This document shows positions 1 through 9,989 of a stretch of 42,875 nucleotides of DNA, piece by piece; position 1 is the first letter of the stretch; each line of letters opens with the position of its first letter. The translations under genes and the position numbers were made by a program. The notes below the pieces were generated by a model. It had not been told where the DNA came from, searched no databases, and was given only the letters and a program-made list of their open reading frames with translations. Origin of the DNA: a virus; IMG/VR virus record IMGVR_UViG_3300013119_000944, positions 1 to 42,875 of that record. The stretch is one strand, 5' to 3'.

Positions 1-1334
1 ACAGATCCAGTATTGTGATCGAATATAAAGTGAACCTTGTGCGGGTTTGTACGATTATCCTCTAGCGATATTTTTGTCTTGTGCTCTGGCCTTTTCCAAA
101 AATAGATCTTAGATTCTGCAAATGGTGATTGAAAATAAATTGATCTAGTATCATCATACCAAGACTTCTTATTACCCTTGAAGTCAACATCGCCTAGCAG
201 TCTTTTCGCTGCTGGATAGTGGTATGTATCTGTCCCGTATTTATTATCATATTCATGCAATCTAACTCTTGGCGGGTTTGTTAGATATCCAGATCTTGCT
301 TTTCGCATTCCGTTAAGTGATGCATGATAAACTGCTCTAATTCCCTCGTCTGTTAAGTTTGTCTTCCAGATAGCTACATCAGAAATTGATCCCGTAATGA
401 AAACTTCTCTGTCATCTTCATCTCTTGCAGCACCGATATAAAACCCACTCCCAGTATGAACCATTCCTGAAGCACCTGAGAATGTTGGCCCTGTGTATCT
501 ACTAGATGTTCCTGCTAGTGTGGGAATTCCATTTACATATAGCTTCATTCCCGACGCGCTTTGGCTCCCATCGTATGTTGCTGCTACGTGCCACCATGGA
601 CCTCTTTGTGCTGACATGTCTGGGCCGGACCTTAGTGATCCTGTATGAGATGTAGCTGGCTGGTCATCACCAATTACCTGCCCTGTAAATGCAGATATTC
701 TATCTATGCCTGCAGGGTTTGTTTGATCATCTGTTATATGATATATCGAGCAGGCAAGTGTACCTGTCTTAATCCACATACTATACTGATAATCTTTCCA
801 CACTAATCCCATCGTACCGGATTGTCTAACAGCATCTCTATGAATTGCTGAATTCTTCACCATGGACGTATTAGCTGGTGGCTTTACCCAGCATGTAAAT
901 GTAAATGCAGGATCTTTGTTGTCGCCACCGTCGCCGGCATCAAAAGAAAGATTTTTTAAAGCTTCTGAGTCTGTTATCTTAAAATAGCTACCTGTTTTAG
1001 CGCGTCTGGGCCTAAGGATCTCCATTGCAGGAAGATCTAAGTTTGATTTTCCTCTTCCAGATGTAACAGCACCGGACAAGTATTTTACCTCTGTTGAAGA
1101 GAATCCTGGTGGGACATTCATAGACCCAGAAAACGAACCAGAAGATGCAGCAATCTCAGAAAAGTGAGCATTCATTTCGTACCCAGAAGTACCATCTCCT
1201 GATGAATTTTCGTGCACTCTAAACCATGCGACCAAATCGTTTGATGAGTGATATAGATCGCCCTTCTCAGAAACGAACATTGTTTTTAGATCATATGGTA
1301 GCTTATTACCATCTTTTGGGCCGAATGTGGGCAT
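1..1334 (-). CDS. LamG-domain virion structural protein (partial, C-terminus outside window)
   Basis: An open frame starts at ATG 1334 and runs without a stop to position 1, so at least 444 residues are present and the C-terminus is missing. Translation shows a concanavalin-like (LamG/jelly-roll) domain at roughly residues 110-325. Its typical elements are a TFTCWVKP strand, a WWHVAATYDGS strand, an LYVNGIP strand and a GSISDVAIW strand followed by an LTDEGI turn. The sequence is rich in Ser, Gly and Thr, with many TGS/SGS steps, like the next two genes. The stop of the upstream gene (1337) is two bases away, so the genes are co-transcribed. LamG domains in phage tails are usually carbohydrate-binding or decoration modules; the exact position in the virion is unknown. 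Confidence 0.75.
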   Translation of the reverse strand, partial: MPTFGPKDGNKLPYDLKTMFVSEKGDLYHSSNDLVAWFRVHENSSGDGTSGYEMNAHFSEIAASSGSFSGSMNVPPGFSSTEVKYLSGAVTSGRGKSNLDLPAMEILRPRRAKTGSYFKITDSEALKNLSFDAGDGGDNKDPAFTFTCWVKPPANTSMVKNSAIHRDAVRQSGTMGLVWKDYQYSMWIKTGTLACSIYHITDDQTNPAGIDRISAFTGQVIGDDQPATSHTGSLRSGPDMSAQRGPWWHVAATYDGSQSASGMKLYVNGIPTLAGTSSRYTGPTFSGASGMVHTGSGFYIGAARDEDDREVFITGSISDVAIWKTNLTDEGIRAVYHASLNGMRKARSGYLTNPPRVRLHEYDNKYGTDTYHYPAAKRLLGDVDFKGNKKSWYDDTRSIYFQSPFAESKIYFWKRPEHKTKISLEDNRTNPHKVHFIFDHNTGS

Positions 1335-1336
1335 TA

Positions 1337-2581
1337 TTACTTCTTGAGACCCCCGAATGCGATTGAGTCTGTCCCTATAGGTGTGTTGATATAGTCGAAA
1401 CCATGAGTTGCATATCTATGGTTTACGCCAAGGTCACTATCGTTAAGGCTGAGATTTGATGACACATATGTAAGTGCATCTACAATTGACATTTCTCGGC
1501 CATTCGAATCTTCATATGATGCTTCGGCTAGCTTTGTCAAAGCTTCAAGCTTGTCTGTGCTGTCGATGTACGGTCGTATTTCTGTAACCTGATCTGTTAC
1601 AAATCCCTGCATTGAAAGAGGGCCAGCTGTTGCAAATTGATCTGATGTGCTGTTTGTTTGCAGGGTACCGGTATTAAATGGATAAGAATAGTGCAAAGAC
1701 CAAGATCCCGAGACATCAAAACTCCGAGATGCTATTAGATCTGCGCCAAACAACTCTATTCCGTCTAAAAAATAAGTCTCTTTTCTGTGACCATTGTAGG
1801 GCTCATACTGATCTGTTATTATCTGACTATTCCCAAATGTAGATTCATCAGTGCAGAATACTGATCCCCTAACACCTCTTGCAAAGAATGGAAATTCGGT
1901 ACCCGTTCTAGAAGCTTCATCTCTGATTGGGAATATTTCAATTGCTCCCTCATTATGACGAGAAGTTGATGCATCAACCATTTCAGATGAGATAAGAATA
2001 GTATTGGGGTTGCTAGATATGAATTCAATAGCACCTCCGCGAAAAATATTATCTGAACGCTTCTTCCAAGAGTCTACTTCATCTGAGGTGTTGATCGTCC
2101 CTTTAGAGTGGCGATCTACAGAAAGTGTTTGATCAGAAAACGGCGTTCCATCTTGAAAGTCTCGCGGCTGCCCATAATCGTCAAATTTCATGAAGTGACT
2201 TGGTATCGATGCAATAGATCCAGAAGCAGACTGGTGTGAATCCATCCTTACAGATGACCTTTCTTTTTCAATGCGTGTAAATTTCTCTGTTATAATTCCA
2301 GTAGAAGAAGTCACATACGATTGAGATACATAACCCATTGATCCAAAAGTAGACGGTGACTCCATATCATTGAACGGATAAAATGATCCTGTTTGAACTC
2401 TGCCGTTGATGACTTTAATTCTTCCACCTGAGCCGACCCTTACTTTTACAGCCGTTGCTCTGATTAGATGATCCCAAGATCTTATATGAACACCCTCTCT
2501 AAGGAAATCAATAGACCCACTCTCAGAAGAAACACTTCCTCTTGTAATTGACCCTGAATTAACTCTAGATGTAGTGGGCAT
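1337..2581 (-). CDS. Ser/Gly-rich virion structural protein, function unknown
   Basis: A 414-residue protein starting at ATG 2581, which overlaps the stop of the upstream gene by one base (TAATG). I do not recognise a named family. It is rich in Ser, Gly and Thr and has no signal peptide or membrane segment. An N-terminal stretch with alternating hydrophobic residues (VKVRVGSGGRIKVINGRVQTG, about residues 45-65) suggests beta structure. Its position between two LamG-containing proteins, its matching composition and its tight coupling argue for a baseplate or tail-fibre-associated structural protein. Function is inferred from context only. Confidence 0.6.
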   Translation of the reverse strand: MPTTSRVNSGSITRGSVSSESGSIDFLREGVHIRSWDHLIRATAVKVRVGSGGRIKVINGRVQTGSFYPFNDMESPSTFGSMGYVSQSYVTSSTGIITEKFTRIEKERSSVRMDSHQSASGSIASIPSHFMKFDDYGQPRDFQDGTPFSDQTLSVDRHSKGTINTSDEVDSWKKRSDNIFRGGAIEFISSNPNTILISSEMVDASTSRHNEGAIEIFPIRDEASRTGTEFPFFARGVRGSVFCTDESTFGNSQIITDQYEPYNGHRKETYFLDGIELFGADLIASRSFDVSGSWSLHYSYPFNTGTLQTNSTSDQFATAGPLSMQGFVTDQVTEIRPYIDSTDKLEALTKLAEASYEDSNGREMSIVDALTYVSSNLSLNDSDLGVNHRYATHGFDYINTPIGTDSIAFGGLKK

Positions 2582-5500
2582 TAATATTTCCTAATTGTTG
2601 CTACTAGTTGACGAAGTAAAAGTGTTCCTTTCAAGCTATGTCTATCGTTTTCACCCAAGTATATATCGCTATAGTTATAAGTGAATTTTGGCCTTTCAAG
2701 CATATGTGACTCAATAACAAAATTGACTCCCAAAAATCTTGTTTTTCTTGGAACTAGTTTTTCAATCATGTCAGATATAGTTGAATCAAACCACTTGAAA
2801 AACTCAAAAAATGCCCTATTGTTGATCTTTGTTGTCAGCCTCTGAAAATATATGTCTCGCAGTATTTCTAAGTCCGGATAGTCAAGAGAAAATACAAGGT
2901 TGGGTGACCCAATTATTTCGTCTAGTGAATCTAATGTTGAGAATATATTGATAATGTCTTCATTTAGTGCCTGCACAGAAGATACTTCGATACTAAAACG
3001 TTTATCATCTCGAGAAATTTCTCCGGGTGGTATTTTATGCAAAGGTGCTTGTTCTACTTTGTTTCTACGTGCCGTTTCGCTATTCTTGAAACTCCTTGGA
3101 CGTATTTTTTGATTGTTAATTGCTTGATCAAAGTATGGTGATATCATTGAGTGCTGGAATGTTACAGGCACACATGCTGGTTTATTTGCTTCAAATCCAG
3201 TACCTGAGAGGTGTAAATTATTTTGAGAGAAATCAAAGAAAGAAATAAATCCTGAGGAATTCGAGCCTGTCCTTATTTGATCTGCAGATATGTCAACACG
3301 AAGTCTTTCAAATGAGCCAGACTCAACTGTTACGAAGTTAAAATTCTTCTTTGGATTAGAGACACCCAATGATTTGAAATTTCGTACATGCTCCATGTCT
3401 TCTGTGTCGTTCAAATCTTTTGACCAGAATCTTATTTGACCTACATTTCCTTCAAATAGCGTCCATCTTGGGCGAATATTTTTGTTAGTGTCATTTAAAA
3501 AGCCACCGGCTGTAGCATTTGGATTATATGCGTCAATACTTTGTGATCCGATAACAAAAAAGCTACCACTGGCATTGTAACTGCTGTGTAAAGACTCAAA
3601 ATAGTTAGTACCATCATGATCATCAAAGAGAATACTCTTGCTGTGATACTCTTCTATTCCATCACTAGATGCGCGGCCAGCTCTAAGAAAGTATGAAGAA
3701 GAGTTAATAGTCCCTGTTAGGTCTGATCTTATTCTTCCAAATGAAATGTGCCAATTGTTTCCATCAAATATGTTCACCCCTGTAACAGGCAGTGCTAGCA
3801 TACTTCCTGATATCACAGGCCTTACGTACAACGTAAGTGAGCCTGTTGATAAATTATCAGAACTCCCTGAGAATGCTATAAGGTTTGCCAATATTGCACC
3901 AGAACCGGTTATCGATCCCGCCGATCCTGTTGTACAAACTCTAGACAAACTTTGTGTAACATTGTATGAAAGTGAACCTGTTCTTGCTGGGAAAGCATAG
4001 TATGCCTCATATGTCCAAGATCCTGAAGTGAACAATCCGTCTGACTCTCTTGCAGATACTCCGTGTATACCATACGGCTGTACAGACTTTGGTGCTTTTG
4101 GACTAGCTTGAGGATCTCTATGATTTCCAAATTTATCTTTATTCGGGTGTGGCTTTATGAATCCGGAACCGCCAGAGAAATCTTGGAATGATATAGCAGC
4201 TGTATCCGGGCTGTGTGTACCAGAAATAAATGCATTATTACCCAGGTTTAGCCGTTCTCTACTAGATTGTATTACAGTTACTAAATCAGAATCATAAGTT
4301 CCGCCAACAGATCCGCTGAAGCTTGACGTTATAACTTCATAAATCTCTTGTGCTTGATTGTTATTTGTGCCCGCTATCTTTATAGTACAAGTCTCTATAG
4401 AGCCACTAGTACCTGCAGGTGCATTAGCAGCAAATATAAATGTAAGGCGTTGCCCGTCTGAAGACGTGATGAAGAATTTATCACCCTCAGTTATCTTTGA
4501 GTAGTCACTGGATGTTATATAGCCTATAGACTGCAAATATGGTGCTGGATCTGGTTTACCTACCTCTACCCTAGCACCCGAAAGAAAACATGACTGCGCA
4601 AACGGTTTGTTAGTGCTAATACCGTGAGAGTTGAGATCTTCTGTAACAACTGCTTGCGATCCTGAGAATGATATCATTCTTGTTGTTGTTATTCTAGCTT
4701 CTCGTACATCTGTAATTTTTCTAGACTTAGAGCCGCCGAATTCTCTAAATCTAAAGTTTTGATCCGGATTGATTCCCATCCTACGTATTAGCGATTTTAT
4801 GCTATGAATTGTACCCTTTGACTTTATGATTTCTGAAAGATCGGTCAAGATTCTTCGCCAAATTTGATTCTGGACATATTTCAGTGAGTTGTCATGCAAT
4901 TCAGAAGCCGGTCTTAGATTTTCACCATTATTGTACTGCCCTAATGATGCATGAGCTGTCATGTTTGGTAATGAAAATCCATAGTATTCAGCTAGAAAAG
5001 GTAAGAATGTATCAGCAACAGTGCCATTGTCGTCATAATCAACATGCAACATTCTGCCAAAATGATCTAGATATATTTTCAACTCATCAAATTGTTTAGC
5101 CCATATAAACAAAAGTGTTGCCATTAGATGTGGTGGGCTTAGTTGACCGCCTCCAGGAAAGTTTTTAGACTCTCCGTAGACATTTCCAACTGAGCCTATT
5201 TCCGGGTCTGGGAAGTCGAAACCTTCATTTTGTAATGCCTCGTGAAGGTAATGTTTTGGAACAAGCTTTGTGATTAAATTTGGGTTATTATAGTCATATC
5301 TAGAAGCAGAAGTTAGCAAATCTTGATTTAGTGATATAAGTTCTGGATGTGCTGGAAATAAAACAGGATTTTCGCTTAGCGACTCTAATACTAAGGGTGT
5401 TCGTCCGGCATTCTCTATTCCTGAAGTGTCTAACTCTCTTAGCGCTGAACTATAATTTGTAATGTTTGAGTGTAGTGAATTTCCTGAACTGTCAATTAGA

Positions 5501-6585
5501 ATACTGTTGTTCGAGTAAGATCCTGTAGGTTCATTAAACTTGAAATATAACTTAAGCTTCTTGCTAGGGTAAACATTTCGATGTGCTTCTCTTTCTTGTA
5601 TTTTCGGGGTTCGAGCAGAATGAAAGATACGAAAGTCATCGATCGATCCGGAGAACGATGTTGTTGGTACCCATGTTGTTCCCTCTGAAGCTCCATATGG
5701 CCCGTGTGCAGTTCCTGATCCTATGAACATCGGTTGATCAGCATAGCCGAAAGCTCCCATTTCTGTGCTCATTGATGATGTAGACTTAAGCTTGAAATTT
5801 CTGTATAATTCAATCTTTTGAATGCCGGGAGTATTGTTTATTGTTGCGCATATATGCTGGAATCTTCCCCGGGCCAAGTCCATTGATGCACTCATAAAAT
5901 GACTGCCTGACGATACTATTACTTCAATTGCGCCAGAGACAGCTGCAGCGTTTGTTTCACTTACTACAAGGGTAAACCCATATTTCTTATCCTTGACCCT
6001 CTGTACCAAAACAGAGTGCCCTAGATCAATATTCTTTGGTATACTTAAGTGAAAGTCAAATGATAGTGAATTTACTCCGGCGTCTAGAATCGATTTACCT
6101 GTTCTATCTCTGGATAGAGTCGGCATTGTAGTCCCAGCATAATCATTGATACGTATAAATGTTCCAGCATTAGATGACTCACCTGATACTGTGCCAGAAA
6201 AATTCAAATAGCCTAAGTTTTTTGGAAATCTATCCAGTATATATTTTTCAAAACCTGTAAGGTCATTACGAAATTTATCTAGCTCTCTCTTAGTGCCATC
6301 AAAAGGATAGTAATTGATAATTGTATCAAATGCAACATTGACATTTGCTTCTGCTGAATTAAAAAATGTGTGATTTTCAAATTTAGACCAGTCTAAAGAC
6401 ACTTGCTGGGTTGACTTGAGAGGAGACCCGGGTGGGTCATGCATGAACGATGCTGTTGGTGAAAGAAGTGACTGGCTCATGTTGTCGATAGTCATATCTT
6501 TGAATGCAACATTCTCAGATGCCAGCCTTCTCACAATTGACGGAGAGAAAAGTGGTCCTGTGCCGAATGGATTATTACTCGCCAT
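2581..6585 (-). CDS. Large LamG-containing baseplate/tail protein
   Basis: A 1334-residue protein, the largest in the window. A LamG-like domain lies at about residues 165-330, with an FQHICATINN strand, an IELYRN strand and a GSIDDFRIFHSART motif. Residues about 430-615 resemble tail-protein-I-type baseplate segments, with IWRRILTDLSEIIKSKGT at about 575-592 followed by a short helix ending RRMGI. A second LamG-like region is at about 880-1075 (NWHISFGRI, FLRAGRAS). The C-terminal 120 residues contain an aromatic FFEFFKWFDSTISDMIEKLVP helix. The ATG overlaps the stop of the 6585-8129 gene by one base. The likely role is an outer baseplate or fibre-anchoring protein with carbohydrate-binding modules. 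Family resemblance is by motif reading, so the detailed assignment is tentative. Confidence 0.75.
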   Translation of the reverse strand: MASNNPFGTGPLFSPSIVRRLASENVAFKDMTIDNMSQSLLSPTASFMHDPPGSPLKSTQQVSLDWSKFENHTFFNSAEANVNVAFDTIINYYPFDGTKRELDKFRNDLTGFEKYILDRFPKNLGYLNFSGTVSGESSNAGTFIRINDYAGTTMPTLSRDRTGKSILDAGVNSLSFDFHLSIPKNIDLGHSVLVQRVKDKKYGFTLVVSETNAAAVSGAIEVIVSSGSHFMSASMDLARGRFQHICATINNTPGIQKIELYRNFKLKSTSSMSTEMGAFGYADQPMFIGSGTAHGPYGASEGTTWVPTTSFSGSIDDFRIFHSARTPKIQEREAHRNVYPSKKLKLYFKFNEPTGSYSNNSILIDSSGNSLHSNITNYSSALRELDTSGIENAGRTPLVLESLSENPVLFPAHPELISLNQDLLTSASRYDYNNPNLITKLVPKHYLHEALQNEGFDFPDPEIGSVGNVYGESKNFPGGGQLSPPHLMATLLFIWAKQFDELKIYLDHFGRMLHVDYDDNGTVADTFLPFLAEYYGFSLPNMTAHASLGQYNNGENLRPASELHDNSLKYVQNQIWRRILTDLSEIIKSKGTIHSIKSLIRRMGINPDQNFRFREFGGSKSRKITDVREARITTTRMISFSGSQAVVTEDLNSHGISTNKPFAQSCFLSGARVEVGKPDPAPYLQSIGYITSSDYSKITEGDKFFITSSDGQRLTFIFAANAPAGTSGSIETCTIKIAGTNNNQAQEIYEVITSSFSGSVGGTYDSDLVTVIQSSRERLNLGNNAFISGTHSPDTAAISFQDFSGGSGFIKPHPNKDKFGNHRDPQASPKAPKSVQPYGIHGVSARESDGLFTSGSWTYEAYYAFPARTGSLSYNVTQSLSRVCTTGSAGSITGSGAILANLIAFSGSSDNLSTGSLTLYVRPVISGSMLALPVTGVNIFDGNNWHISFGRIRSDLTGTINSSSYFLRAGRASSDGIEEYHSKSILFDDHDGTNYFESLHSSYNASGSFFVIGSQSIDAYNPNATAGGFLNDTNKNIRPRWTLFEGNVGQIRFWSKDLNDTEDMEHVRNFKSLGVSNPKKNFNFVTVESGSFERLRVDISADQIRTGSNSSGFISFFDFSQNNLHLSGTGFEANKPACVPVTFQHSMISPYFDQAINNQKIRPRSFKNSETARRNKVEQAPLHKIPPGEISRDDKRFSIEVSSVQALNEDIINIFSTLDSLDEIIGSPNLVFSLDYPDLEILRDIYFQRLTTKINNRAFFEFFKWFDSTISDMIEKLVPRKTRFLGVNFVIESHMLERPKFTYNYSDIYLGENDRHSLKGTLLLRQLVATIRKY

Positions 6586-8129
6586 TATTCATCCAATCTA
6601 AATCTAGTGCTAATATTGTCTGCTACAAACTCAACACCACGATCTACTACTAAAAAATCAAACGTATATACTCTACCGGGAAAAAGATTATACATGTAAA
6701 AATCAAAAAACATTCCCTCAGAATCAGATGAAAGCCTAGTGCCATTTTTATTTTTTTCGTATGGTATCAGTATATCGCCTGTATCTGCATCTCGCACTCG
6801 ATAGTATACTTCTTGAAGTACTTCACTTTTTATCTTGAGCGGTCTCTTAACAGGAGTATTTAGTTCATCATTGTAGTCTCTAACAAACAATCTAAATCTT
6901 ACTTTGTCTCTAGAGGTATAAGCACTTCTAGCATTTATTATTTTCAGTATGGGCCTTCTAGATGTAAAGTTCATAGCTGTTCTATTGGGAGAATTAATTT
7001 CCAAACTACCAGTATAATATCCTACTTTGCCATCTGTGCTTTCCCAAAATTCATCAAATTTCAATGAGCCTGAAATTCTGGCGAAATCTGTTACACGACT
7101 TTTTCCAATTACAATATCTGTAGTGCTAGACGGAAGTGCAAATGTTGCTGAATAAACACCCGTAGCACCCTTGTTAGTAGAGCTTCCTGTATGCTGTGAT
7201 GCTGTGATGTATTTTGTGTAGGATCCTGTCATTAGCCGCACAATCACACAATCAGATCCCACAACTGGTGTCAACCCGCTGCCAGAAACTATATTAGACG
7301 GCTGTCCTCTATGAAAGTTATTTAGAAACAATGTTCCTGTTACGTCAAAAAAGAATGATTCATGATGATCGTGTAGTGTATCATCAAATGATACATGTAA
7401 CTGTGGTTGATTATAGCGATTTCTAGAGTGCCTTGAAGCAAATCTCTTTACAAATCTAGTTTTTGAGTCTGTCTCCTCTGACCCTGAAAACGATAGACGA
7501 AAGCCCAAATCAGGAATTACATCTTTGAGTGTTGCTGATATTATTTTTGTAACATCGATGCTCAAATCTTCATCGCCTACTACGAAATGCTGTGTTGCAC
7601 CCAAGTCTTCAATTCCGGCTGAGTGTAGATTTCCTGATGATATGTAGTCAATATCACTGCTTCCTAATAGTCCTGGCTTGTTCGCACCGGTCAATTCCCA
7701 CGATGATATGGTATCATTTGAGTATGATGCTGTAATAAAATTGCACCCATCAATATCATTGAATGATATTACATCACGACCGATACCCTCATCAAAGCTT
7801 TTAGACAAAGGGTAGACAGCAATTCGATAGTTACTTGGTGTTGCATGGCCCCCAAGTATATTTTTTAACTTCAGAGTACATTTGAAAGTTGAATTACTAA
7901 TGTCAAGTATCGATCCGGTAAGTGACTTAAGGCGATCTATGTCAAATTTTATCAGGATCCTGGATAGCTCTGTTGGCGAATCTTCGCCTGTCAGTGTTGA
8001 CTCATCGTACAATTTGAAAAGATCAAGTGTTCCAGCGCGGCCGACATTTGCATCAGTTGCTCTAAACTTGCCGTTGATAATTTTATTTGTAATGTATGTG
8101 TCTTTGCTAGATGTTAGTATGAGATACAT
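6585..8129 (-). CDS. Virion structural protein with N-terminal DNRLRE-like beta domain
   Basis: A 514-residue protein starting at ATG 8129, preceded by a good ribosome binding site (AGGGAGATGAAAA). Residues about 1-230 read as a DNRLRE-type beta-sandwich: an SSKDTYI start, an NVG turn, a SRILIKFDI strand and later a CTLKLKN strand. This fold is usually found in surface or fibre-like extracellular proteins. The C-terminal half has further beta-rich segments (RPILKIINARSAY, VRFRLFVRDYND) and no membrane helix. It sits between the gp6-like wedge gene and the 1334-residue LamG protein with short gaps, which supports a baseplate or fibre role. The family match is by eye. Confidence 0.6.
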   Translation of the reverse strand: MYLILTSSKDTYITNKIINGKFRATDANVGRAGTLDLFKLYDESTLTGEDSPTELSRILIKFDIDRLKSLTGSILDISNSTFKCTLKLKNILGGHATPSNYRIAVYPLSKSFDEGIGRDVISFNDIDGCNFITASYSNDTISSWELTGANKPGLLGSSDIDYISSGNLHSAGIEDLGATQHFVVGDEDLSIDVTKIISATLKDVIPDLGFRLSFSGSEETDSKTRFVKRFASRHSRNRYNQPQLHVSFDDTLHDHHESFFFDVTGTLFLNNFHRGQPSNIVSGSGLTPVVGSDCVIVRLMTGSYTKYITASQHTGSSTNKGATGVYSATFALPSSTTDIVIGKSRVTDFARISGSLKFDEFWESTDGKVGYYTGSLEINSPNRTAMNFTSRRPILKIINARSAYTSRDKVRFRLFVRDYNDELNTPVKRPLKIKSEVLQEVYYRVRDADTGDILIPYEKNKNGTRLSSDSEGMFFDFYMYNLFPGRVYTFDFLVVDRGVEFVADNISTRFRLDE

Positions 8130-8140
8130 TTTTCATCTCC

Positions 8141-9988
8141 CTACAGTGCTGTACCAATAATGTCATTTGTTGGAAACCTCAATTCAAATATCGATCCTTG
8201 TGGGCCAGTAATCATATTCCTCACTGTTGATGTCTTGAAGTCAAACGATGTATCACTGTAAATTCTGTTCTCTATTGTTCCGGCCAGTGGGCCAATATCT
8301 AGTTCAATAAGTGAGATAACACCTGGTGTGTTGATAATAACATTTCTAATGTCATCTATCAGGATCGGTTGATCTATTTGAAAGTGTCTAAGTTCTAAGA
8401 TTTCTTTCACTCTAGCAATAGCAGTCTGCACTGTTGCTTGTTTGTTGACGTTGGGATTACAAAGTATGCCAAATTTGACGTAGTAATTAACAACGCTAGC
8501 GTCTAATATATCTATCGCGTCTGATATGAGCCTGAATTCATTTAGATATTTGGCTATGTTTTTCTTGAGAGAATCCGGAGTGATATCTAATTGACCCATT
8601 CTATTTCTAGAAATAACATACAATAAAGAAGATAGCGGATTCTCAGGATTGTCAGATATTCCCGCTCGATAAACTCTTCCAAACTGGGCCGGCAAAGTGT
8701 ATATCCTTGCTAGTAAGTCTTGTTTGCTAACAATTCTAGACTGTTGCTGGCGTGCCACCGGTATTTTTTCTCGCAATTCAGATAAAGTAGGTGCAGAATC
8801 TCCTCCTCGCGCAGGATCATGATTCTTCACATCAAGTGATGATCTAACATATGTAGCATCTGCCATAGACGGATTTCTTCTAAAAGATATTTTAATATTT
8901 GATATTTTTCTAATCGCACTTGCAGGAACGTTGTGAGATAGTCCTCCGCCTGATCTATATCTTATCCTTATTGTTGTGTTCTTTGGTGATATTCCTAATG
9001 TTCTGCTCTTTATAAGGTCATTAGGGTCGATAGAAAATCTAGAAAATGTTGTCTTACCATACAGCGGTAAAGATAGCTTGCTGGGATCGGGAATAATATC
9101 GTCATCTAGCGAGTCAGCATCTCCAGAACCAAACTTCACTCGAGTAACTCGAGTATTGGGATCAACAATACGTACGAATCTATACGGTGCTGGGGCAACT
9201 TCAAGATTGCTCTGAACAAGATCGCTATCTTCATTTAAATTCATGACTGCCTTGAATACAGTGTCTTGTGACAGTGATTCTACTTCGTAGTACTGATTTC
9301 CATCCGAATCTGTAACAGACATAATGTCAGACACATCAGATCGCTTAAGCGAAACCTCTCTAAACGGCACATGAGTTGTGCCTATGCTGAATGAATCTTC
9401 AGACTCATCTCCAGAGACCATCAATCCTTCCAATGTCATGATATATGATGCTGGGGAGCCGTCTGAGTTAACATCTTCAACAACATATGATGCATCGTAA
9501 TTTCCTCCGTCGTCTTGCTTGGCAAAGTCTAGATCTTCTGTCAAGTTAAATTTTACACCATTGAAAGATTCACATTGCGTTCCTGCTAATATCACCGGTA
9601 AAGCACTTCTCTTTGGAGCATACGATCCGTCAGAAAGTTGTTCAGAATATACTTTTATAAAAAATGTTGAGTAAACTGATGCTGGTGATGCACCAGATAT
9701 TTGAATTCCCGCAGACCTTAAATGCCTAATGAGATTCTTGCTCTCAACTGCTGTGTATGCGTTGAGCTCATTGAATTGATGATCTAGATAGAATGTCATT
9801 GTATCGCCGACCATTGCTGCCATATCTAATAACAAACCCCCTAAAGATGCTTCTGAGAAGTCTTGTATCTGGTTTGGAAAATATGTCTTGGCATATCGAA
9901 GAAGTTCTGACCTAAAGCTATTGAAATCTTTAGCCAGGTACGTTCTATTGTTCTTTCTTTTTAGCTTTTTCTTTACATCTATAGACAT
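8141..9988 (-). CDS. Baseplate wedge subunit, T4 gp6 / baseplate-J-like
   Basis: A 615-residue protein, close in length to T4 gp6 (about 660). The N-terminus has the typical baseplate-J opening: LAKDFNSFRSELLRYAKTYF, then a short helix with GGLLLDMAAMVGDTMTFYLD, where the protein is expected to join the wedge. The middle carries the beta-rich region (VKFGSGDADS at about 280-290). The C-terminal third has the J-like domain with ARIYTLPAQFGRVYRAG and LLYVISRNRMGQLD, ending in IDDIRNVIINTPGVISLIEL, a hallmark of the family. Start ATG 9988 follows an AGGATAAT ribosome binding site and lies one base from the gp25-like stop. In T4, gp6 with gp25 and gp53 forms the inner baseplate wedge, so the neighbour supports the call. 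Confidence 0.9.
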   Translation of the reverse strand: MSIDVKKKLKRKNNRTYLAKDFNSFRSELLRYAKTYFPNQIQDFSEASLGGLLLDMAAMVGDTMTFYLDHQFNELNAYTAVESKNLIRHLRSAGIQISGASPASVYSTFFIKVYSEQLSDGSYAPKRSALPVILAGTQCESFNGVKFNLTEDLDFAKQDDGGNYDASYVVEDVNSDGSPASYIMTLEGLMVSGDESEDSFSIGTTHVPFREVSLKRSDVSDIMSVTDSDGNQYYEVESLSQDTVFKAVMNLNEDSDLVQSNLEVAPAPYRFVRIVDPNTRVTRVKFGSGDADSLDDDIIPDPSKLSLPLYGKTTFSRFSIDPNDLIKSRTLGISPKNTTIRIRYRSGGGLSHNVPASAIRKISNIKISFRRNPSMADATYVRSSLDVKNHDPARGGDSAPTLSELREKIPVARQQQSRIVSKQDLLARIYTLPAQFGRVYRAGISDNPENPLSSLLYVISRNRMGQLDITPDSLKKNIAKYLNEFRLISDAIDILDASVVNYYVKFGILCNPNVNKQATVQTAIARVKEILELRHFQIDQPILIDDIRNVIINTPGVISLIELDIGPLAGTIENRIYSDTSFDFKTSTVRNMITGPQGSIFELRFPTNDIIGTAL

Positions 9989-9989
9989 A

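Noticed and set aside
2900-3112. Plus-strand open frames such as this one, and many others under 140 codons on either strand
   Set aside because: Each lies inside a well-supported minus-strand gene, lacks a ribosome binding site and shows no recognisable motif.
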